From Lycium barbarum (taxonomy: Eukaryota; Streptophyta; Magnoliopsida; Solanales; Solanaceae), in NCBI RefSeq assembly GCF_019175385.1, contig NC_083345.1, positions 119,229,657 to 119,293,656 of the forward strand: a stretch of 64,000 nt of DNA. The letters run 5' to 3'. Within the stretch, counting starts at the first letter, position 1, and each line of letters begins with the position of its first letter. The notes beneath the pieces were generated by a model. The model ran no database searches and was not told the DNA's origin. It saw nothing but the letters and a program-made list of their open reading frames with translations. This document shows, in pieces, positions 56,875-64,000 of this stretch. Made by a program: the position numbers and the translations under genes.

Positions 56875-57165
56875 TATTTTATTTAAAATATGAATTTAAA
56901 TGGACATGTCTGTTCATGAAAAGTCATGACTATTCACAATAGTCAGCATTCTAACTCTATAAATAAGGTCTTCCTTCATGAAGTGGCAATGAAAAATCTG
57001 CAGGTATAATCTGGACTTTGTTGTATATATCCTGAAGGGAATTGCTTGTATTTCCCCAATATGTATACAGACAATATCTCTTTAAAGAAAGTCGATTTAT
57101 CCACGCCTCAAAGCCATTATCTTCTTTGATTATATTTACCTATTTTTCTAACAATTTGTGTTATA
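56875..57165 (+). mobile_element. Possible LTR remnant of another Copia element
   Basis: Contains CTCTATAAATAAGG (TATA-like, near 56957) followed by a leader-like stretch, and ends TTTTCTAACA before an A/T-rich tract, as in some Copia LTR ends. No coding part, no primer site and no partner seen, so this is tentative. Confidence 0.35.
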
Positions 57166-57271
57166 AAACATAATTTATTCACCTCATTACCATCGAACCA
57201 CTATAAAAACGCATGGTGGGAAACATGTTATTGAAATGCTGGGAAACTTCCTAATCTTTTTCGTGTGAAAA

Positions 57272-57390
57272 CACTACTAGTTTTTTTTTTTTTTTTGTCG
57301 CGCGCGGTCAATTAAAAGATTTGTGGGAGTTGCCACTTTACATTTTTCAGTGAGAAATTTCAATGAAAAAATAGTGATTTTTTAGTAGTG
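57272..57390. mobile_element. CACTA-like MITE, 119 bp
   Basis: Starts CACTACTAG and ends TTTTTTAGTAGTG, giving inverted ends CACTACTA. A poly-T run and GTCGCGCGCGGTC lie inside. A 3-bp target duplication is not evident. Confidence 0.5.
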
Positions 57391-57536
57391 CTTAGTCATT
57401 CACAAACCTGAGTTAATAGTGATATTATATATCTTCAATTTTATGTTGTTTAATCTCAATCATTTATTTTAGGAAAAACAATGGAGTACTTATTATAGCC
57501 AGGATCTCTATAGCATTAATTCAAATCTGATTCACA

Positions 57537-57796
57537 CTCCCTCTGTTCCATAATAAGTGGTTCTTTTAGTTCATGCACACCCCTTAAGGAATTGCTCAGT
57601 CCTAAAAAATTAGGAGTGTTTTTACTAACTTACCCCCAAATACTCTTGAAAAAAAAAAGGTAATTAATGAATCTTGATTATTTAAATAAGATCAATTTTA
57701 GAAGAATCTGTCCAAAGTATTCTTAAAATCCTAAAGCACCACTTATTTTGAAAAAAAATTGAAAAGCCTATACAACCACTTATGAAATGGAGGGAG
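57537..57796. mobile_element. Stowaway (Tc1/mariner) MITE
   Basis: Ends CTCCCTCTGTTCCATAATAA and, on the right, the complement of CTCCCTCCATTTCATAAGTG. A TA follows the right end; the left one has decayed to CA. About 260 bp, non-coding. The same kind of terminus (GGGACGGAGGGAGTA) remains at 6131-6146. Confidence 0.85.
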
Positions 57797-57856
57797 TATG
57801 TTGTATCAATAATATAAACTTAAGTTGCCTTTATTTTGATATCTTCGCCTCAAACG

Positions 57857-58260
57857 TTAAATATTTCTATATTGATGTTCTTTGTCTGGCCAACCACTCA
57901 GTCTCACGAATAAGTATTTAATTTTTCTGAAGGCGAATAACACAAAAATTTTGGGAGGTGTGTCGTGCTCAACAATAATCCATAGATTTAGTTTGGTTTT
58001 GCTTTGAGATCTATGTCTTGTTTTGTTTATTTCCTGATTCAAGCATCCAAGACAATTGAATTAAATAAACTCCCATGGCTAGTGTGCGTATTGTCTGCTC
58101 ATCCACGTGATGTTCTTTGAATATTTGCAAATTGATGCTCTTTTCTGGCCATTTACACCATTAATGCCATATAGCTTGATTCATCATATTCAGAATTATT
58201 TAAACGTCCGTCTTTCTATATTCTAATTTTTCAGACACAAGTCCACCAACAATTTGATAA
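57857..58260. other. Intergenic DNA; no gene recognised
   Basis: AT-rich; a short minus-strand ORF here has no recognisable motif. Confidence 0.4.
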
Positions 58261-58262
58261 TT

Positions 58263-58500
58263 CACTACAAGAAACAGGCAACTAGCTACGAATTTAGCTT
58301 TGAATCCCGTGCTAATATTCAAAGTTTGCTAGAAATTCAGCTAGAAAATTCGTGTTAATTTCCTGGCAAATTTTTTCACATGAAATTTTGATCACATTAT
58401 AGCTAGGGATTGCCCATAGCGTGGGATAATCTGCAGCCAAATCCCCCAGCTAATATTGAGCGGGAAAACTTTTGGGACTAAACTATTTTACCGGGAATAC
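58263..58500. mobile_element. CACTA (En/Spm) terminus remnant
   Basis: CACTACAAGAAACAGGCAAC at 58263 is the classical CACTA end. Repeated words follow (GCTAGAAATTCAGCTAGAAA, CAGCTAATATTGAGCGGG), as in CACTA subterminal regions. The opposite end was not found. Confidence 0.55.
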
Positions 58501-58507
58501 TAAAAAA

Positions 58508-58635
58508 GGCAGTTCAGTGCACTAAGCTTCCGCTATGTGCGGGGTCCGGAAAAGGACCGGACGACAAGGGTCTATTGTACGCAGCCTTACCCTACATTTC
58601 TATAAGAATTGTTTCCACGGCTTGAAGCCGTGAAA
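58508..58635 (+). mobile_element. SINE fragment of the Au/TS type
   Basis: Reads GTGCACTAAGCTTCCGCTAT, then GCGGGGTCCGGAAAAGGACC, GGACGACAAGGGTCTATTGT, ACGCAGCCTTACCC and ends in the TTTCCACGGCTTGAAGCCGTG region. This is the conserved body of a SINE widespread in Solanaceae. It is not a tRNA gene. Confidence 0.85.
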
Positions 58636-59391
58636 TACTAATTGACTCTATGGTATTTTTTTATGAAAATTTCTTTTAGGAATTAAATTTGTAGTTGATC
58701 TCTAGAAAATTAAAAGTTGCTTTCTATTCCTAATACTCTAATCCCTAAAGTGAACGTTTTTTTTTTCTTAAGATGTTAAAAGCCCGCCTTTAAGATCACT
58801 GAACTTTAGGCACACAATCCAACTAGTGAATTTAGCCGCGCATCGTCAAGTTGTAAAACCTCCTTAATTCTATATTACTATTAAATTTCAGTTATCTAAA
58901 TATCAAAATAATTAATTTTATATTACTATTAAATTTCAGTTATCTAAATATCAAAATAATTACAAAGTATAGTTTTCGTAACTTAAAGGAAGTTATCATT
59001 AGTTTGTCTTTCAAAAGATAAACCTTAAAAAGTGTTAAATCAATGTGTATTTTGGATGTGAAAAACAATGGCCAATAAATTACATGTTCATTCACGAATG
59101 AAAAGTGCAAAGACCATAACCCCATGATTACTCATATGATTTCGCGGTGTCAATCGTTGATCCCTTTATGATTTGCCTCAAAATTACCAATCAGTTCTGT
59201 TGTTTTGCTCATTTTTGTACTTTATTCTGTTTTCAATATGCATGGCTTATAACGATGGTTAACTTTCACGGTTCTCAAACTATAAGTTGATATCAAGCAG
59301 AATATACATTCAGCTACACTGTAATAAAAGTCCATCTACTAAAAGTAAGAAAGATTTATTATAAGAAATTACCACATAATCCATCTTTTTA

Positions 59392-59465
59392 AGTTTCCGT
59401 TGTGAACTATAAACCCTTTTGTGGTCCGGCCCTTTCCCGATCCCGTGCATAGGGAAAGCTTAGTA
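59392..59465 (-). mobile_element. SINE fragment (Au/TS type), inverted
   Basis: On the minus strand AAGCTTTCCCTATGCACGGG then GGGCCGGACCACAAAAGGG, the same body as at 58508-58635 in opposite orientation, about 0.8 kb apart. Confidence 0.7.
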
Positions 59466-61200
59466 TAAGAAGATGAAAAAGTTAAATAGAGGGGTAGTAT
59501 AGTGTGAGATTCTGATCACTGTGGATGATCTTAATAGTCTAATTGTTGGTTACCAGGACTTTGACCTTATTGGTGAGGAGTTGATTCTCTTATAATTCCC
59601 TCACTTATTTTCCCTTCGTCTCTCCCCTATATTTACATAAAAATAAACAAAGATTTTCATCTTTATCAACAACCAAAAAAAAAAAAAAAAAGATGTAAAT
59701 TAGAACATAGAATCAAGGAATAACTCCATATAGTTTTCGCTTGCTAAATAAAATATTAAAGAACCTAAATTAGTAGAGCAATCAAGTAAAGCTAATGCAA
59801 AAAGGATTTTACTGGTTTCTCATAACAAATCTAATCAATAAATTATGCATTGTAAATGAAATTAAAATAAATTCATACAGTAGAATAAAATTATGAATTT
59901 AGAGAGTGTTCAAAATTACCTTAGACGAAATGCATTCAACATTGAGGTAGATGCTACCAAGCGTACCAAGCTCCTCGATGAAAATGGCATAACACGAATC
60001 TCCAAAATTTCAAATATTGAGTAAGAAATTATGGGGCGTAAGAGTGTAAAATTTTCAACAAAAACATTGACAAACCTTTGCCTATAAATTAATGGTTCCA
60101 TTTGAATTTTCTGCGAAAATAACATAGAAATAAGGTCAAAGATATATTCACTAACACATGAATCTCATACAACAAATTGTTACTGTGGAAAGTAAAACAG
60201 AATAATGGTACAATGGACCTCATCATGCTGGAGAATTTCCTAATGCACGTTGAAGCTAAAATGGATGATCGCAAATCACAATTCACATATGAATAGCTCG
60301 GTTGTATGAGAGAAAGGTTGGTTCTTGTTCTTTTATCTCCTATATATCTTTAGCATATTAATACACATTAATAAAAAAAAAATAAAGGAAGCAATAAGAA
60401 CCATAACGTTTTTTTATCTCCTACCCTTTGCACATTACTACACACTAATTAAAAATTAATTAAACATAATGTTTAGGGAATTTAATAGAGACTATAATCT
60501 TTGATTAGCTGTAGCATTACAAAGACTAAAGACAATAATTTCACTTTCCAACTTATGAATACCACATCAATATATATTAAATTCACAAACAATAAAGTGG
60601 GAAATTTAAGAAGTGAAATTACAAGGAATTAAGAAAGGAGAAGGCACGATTGAAATACTTGAAAATTGATGGTGGCTTTTCAATTCCCCACTAATATATA
60701 CATTATTTAATAATTAGTACAATAACTTATACATAATGAATTAATATGGTTGTTACAAAATTTAATGAAACTTATTACTCAAAAATGGAGAAAAGGGCCT
60801 CACAACTTCTTTCATATTATAGTTAACGTTTTCTTTACAGATGAATGTTGAGCTTTCTTTACGGATAAATGAGCATTTAATTGCCATACCTACTCTCTTT
60901 ATGTGGATTAGGGGTTTTCTCCAATGAATATATTCGATTTTTTTAATAAAACAAAATGAGGTAAAAGCTCAAAAAATTAACAAAAAAGATTAATAACAAT
61001 GGTGGTCATAGAGAGGTGTCACATCACCTTGTCTATGCCTAACTCTATATTATATATAGATAGTTAATTAAAAACATTGGGTAGACTAGAAAATTGAAAT
61101 GAATATCCTGTAATAACTTTTTAAGACATTACATAAACTTTAATGTAGGTTTACTAGTGTTAGAATATATATTCAAAAAGTTATCTTTGATGTCGAGGAA
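59466..61200. other. AT-rich intergenic DNA; no gene
   Basis: Several short ORFs (for example 59916-60125 and 60089-60286 on the minus strand) show no recognisable domains. Confidence 0.4.
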
Positions 61201-61224
61201 AACAATTTGAGTAACAACGCAAAC

Positions 61225-61610
61225 CTAATGGGTAAATTTCACATATGATCAAACAACTATGACTTTTTTCACCAAAGTCACTTAACTATGTTTTCTAATA
61301 CAAAAGTCACGTAACTTCGGCCTTCCTAACACAAAAGTCGCGTATGCCAGAAATTCAACTTCCGATGGGTGATAATTTTTTACTATTGTATTTATTTTTA
61401 ACTTTTTTACTATCTTATTTATTTTTAATATGGTAAATACAAATTCAATTAAAAAACATTGACCCGACTCAATCCAAAACTCATATCCGACCAGTAATAT
61501 TTTTTACTCTTTTTTTTCAAAAGAAAAAACAATTTAGTCTACTAAAAACAAATTCGATTAAAAAGAACCGATCCAACCCGACCCCACCAAAATTCATATG
61601 CAGAAGTTAC
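61225..61610. repeat. Dispersed repeat-like non-coding stretch
   Basis: The phrase CAAAAGTCACGTAACTTCGG and variants (CACAAAAGTCGCGT, CAAAGTCACTTAAC) recur at about 20-50-bp spacing at 61270-61345, with a repeated GACCCGACTCAATCC / ATCCAACCCGACCCC phrase later. It looks like a fragment of a dispersed non-coding repeat. No family assigned. Confidence 0.4.
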
Positions 61611-61969
61611 AATACTAAAAGGGTAAATGATTTTAAAAATATTTATTCAATTATTACTTCCATGCAAGTAATAGTAAGTATTAGTTCTTAAATTCAGTTT
61701 CTTACTCCAGCCTTTAATATTCCATATTGTAAACCAAATAAGATATGCATGAACTGATTTTATATTTTTGTTCTCCAGTATATACCTACATTAAAGTAGA
61801 TAATAATTTAAAGAAGAGATTTGAACTGCAATGACTAGATCAGGTGAAATTTGGAGTCTCTAATTGAAAATAATAATAATAACATATCTTTATTCTTTAC
61901 GGGATGAGGGAAGAATATGATTTTATATTTTACTGGCAATAGTGATTGATATAGCGCATATGACATGCT

Positions 61970-62085
61970 CTTTTTTTTTTTTTTTTGATTTGCCATCCAG
62001 TGTTCGGTATCCGCATTGAAGCCCGACTATATCCAGATTTGCACCGCATAGGCCCCATTAGGGGGATATATGACATGTTTCTTAT
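61970..62085. mobile_element. Nightshade dispersed SINE-like repeat
   Basis: A T-run followed by GATTTGCCATCCAGTGTTCG, GTATCCGCATTGAAGCCCGA and ATTTGCACCGCATAGGCCCC. This is a widespread short repeat form in Solanaceae. Strand and full boundaries are uncertain. Confidence 0.5.
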
Positions 62086-62099
62086 AGAGCAAAACTCTA

Positions 62100-63660
62100 A
62101 ATAAGAATTAGAGTGTTTTAGTTTTGCATATGAATTTTGAGAGTTGGTGCATCACGAACACATGTAACATGCTACTAGTTGACAACCTATTGTGGCATTT
62201 TATAATTCTCAAAGCCCACCTACCACAATTCAAAACGAAAAAATAAATGATTCACACTCAATATTTGTATTAAACAAAAATAAATATAACACATACTATG
62301 TTTTTCATATTGTACTTTAGTTCCTGCATTCTAAGGGTGCTTTCCTCTCTTCCCCAAAACATATATTTGCTTGAATGGATCGACAAGAAAATGTCATTTT
62401 TCTCCTCCCACCTCGTTTCAGCTGGTCTTAAACTTACAACGTGCAGGGGTTAAAATTACAACGTGCACATGTGCCCTCTTTTTCCCTCAACCATGTTTTG
62501 TTTAACATTTCACACTCTATAACATTTTAATATACTAGTTCCTTTACACGTGTGTCCCGTATGAATCAACACAAACTTTTTAAGTACTATATACAATATT
62601 GAAATATATGTTTAATGAGCAATGAAAAATCTGAACGGAAAAGTACAAGCTCAAATAATAAACTTATTCGAATGACTTGATTCTTGAATGTAACATTGTG
62701 AGATAGCGGCTACACCTGCAAAGTTGAACAATAATTTAGTTAGAAGTAGATCCAAATCATACATACCAAGAGGTTGTATTCCATCAACATATGTCTTTCT
62801 TATGATGGCCATAAATCATTGTGCATTTTATAATAGACATATGCAAAGAAGCACATAGTAGTTATTGTGATAAAAATATTTAATAGTTACTGACATCAAA
62901 ATATTTATATAATTGATGTATAAAAATCATAGTTACGCGTACATCATGTATACTTTGTCTGATTTAAAATTACGAATCTTTACATCTGTGCATAAGAGAG
63001 TATTTATTTGTGACTTTTGCCAGTCATTATAAACTTCTTTATAAAAAAAAAAGGTTAAAAGAAAAAGAGAGATGATTATAATTTAAGTTTATACCGTGTT
63101 TTGGTTAGTTTTCTCGTAATAAAATCACTTTATAAGCAAATACGAAGAACAATCTCAAGTTCATCTTCCATATGACATAAAATTAGCTAAAAGTTAAAAA
63201 GAGCTAAATTTGGCACTTACAAGCAGTGATAAAATTACTTGATTTTTAATTTTTACAATAAAAAAAAAAGCCAAATTATGAAATTCTACAATGAATTCTA
63301 AGTAATATCTTTCTCTTACAGTGTCCCAGCAAATTCACCGCGCGAGTCCATGAAGCTGAAGGAATTTGGCAAGAATAAATTATATGAGATGGCTTTAGAG
63401 AAAACTCTATTTATAAGTGGGAAGTTCCGTTACGTACGTATTTAAGCGTTAGCTTGGATCCTTGGAATATGGAAGGCCAAATGTGGAAGATAATATGATA
63501 AGGAGTAATGAAGTATAAATGTTAGCTTAAGAAGATGAAAAGAGTGCATGAGAATTTAAAGATATTCATCTGAAAACGTTTTACTACAAAAAATTTCTTA
63601 CATTTAAAGGCTATACAATGAAGTTTAATATTTCAAGATAAACTTTCTAATATATAATTT
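62100..63660. other. AT-rich intergenic DNA; no gene
   Basis: No ORF or repeat strong enough to name. Confidence 0.4.
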
Positions 63661-63669
63661 TTTTAGAGA

Positions 63670-63800
63670 TTAAGGATAAAATGGTCCTTTACTTTTAATG
63701 GGCAATTTGGTAATCTAACTTTACACTTAAGGTCTTCCCACTTTTAATAATACTGGTCTCTCGAAACATGCTTTGCACGTGTATATTATGCTAATGAGTT
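63670..63800. repeat. Dispersed repeat, inverted relative to 45225-45290
   Basis: The phrase GGTAATCTAACTTTACACTT and AAGGTCTTCCCACTTTTAAT are the complement of words at 45225-45290 (AAAAGTGAGAAGACCCTAAG, GTGTAAAATTGGATTACC). A non-coding transposon-derived repeat. Confidence 0.55.
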
Positions 63801-64000
63801 AACTTTTCAAAACAATATAAATAATATTAGAATATGTGTCTGCTGAATTACACTAAATCTAAAAGGGGAAAATGCAAGCTTAAACTTATGAATAGTGAGC
63901 CTTTTCTACCGACTTTATTATTATACGTAAAATGATTAGATATCTTTTGAACATGTGAAGTTGAACAACTAAATTTAGTTTCTTAGGTACAATATGTAGT

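Noticed and set aside
59916..60286. Two overlapping short minus-strand ORFs
   Set aside because: Neither shows a known motif or conservation evidence, and their length is expected by chance in AT-rich DNA.

Overview
This window is AT-rich plant nuclear DNA, most likely from a nightshade (Solanaceae). Three things point there: R1-like coiled-coil NLR disease-resistance genes, SINEs of the Au/TS and 'TGGCCTAATGG' types common in that family, and Tat- and Tekay-like Gypsy elements, a short-LTR Copia and many small MITEs. Only two loci look like intact host protein genes: a NEDD8-specific protease (7021-7704, +) and a full-length NLR (39467-42082, -). Nearly everything else is duplicated gene debris or transposable elements, often nested.

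Layout. Positions 1-5573 are copy A of a segmental duplication. It carries an NLR pseudogene (714-3311, -) broken by a 1-nt and a 2-nt deletion. A third NLR piece (6216-6901, -) is fused to the upstream side of the NEDD8 protease. A Mutator-like element with about 200-bp inverted repeats and a perfect 9-bp target duplication lies just downstream (8144-8926). From about 10.2 to 17.5 kb there is a nested Gypsy wreck. A reverse transcriptase fragment is interrupted by a 2.65-kb solo-LTR-like element (5-bp target duplication), and its integrase C-terminus by an 898-bp hAT-like element (8-bp target duplication).

The largest object is an 18.8-kb retroelement at 18232-37040. It has two about 5.64-kb LTRs and an ATAAG target duplication, and it reads on the minus strand. 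It carries a Tat-type gag with three in-frame TAA stops, has no recognisable protease, reverse transcriptase or integrase, and holds three different tandem-repeat arrays between gag and the 3' LTR. It looks like a non-autonomous TR-GAG/LARD element mobilised by proteins from elsewhere. It landed beside SKIP19-like F-box/LRR gene fragments (37.1-38.4 kb).

Positions 38549-51027 are copy B of the duplication. Copy B holds the intact NLR and has since gained a SINE, a SINE-like insertion in the NLR leader, several MITEs and a 5.4-kb Copia element (45593-50984). The Copia's empty target site is still visible in copy A at 5534-5538. From 51 to 64 kb there are a decayed MULE with long inverted repeats and a transposase N-terminal remnant, a Copia 3' fragment, a Stowaway MITE, CACTA-like ends, SINE pieces and long AT-rich stretches without recognisable genes.

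The region behaves like a typical NLR cluster: a resistance-gene segment was duplicated, one copy decayed, a third piece was truncated, and transposons rewrote the flanks and upstream regions. All family assignments come from reading motifs by eye. No database search or alignment program was run.
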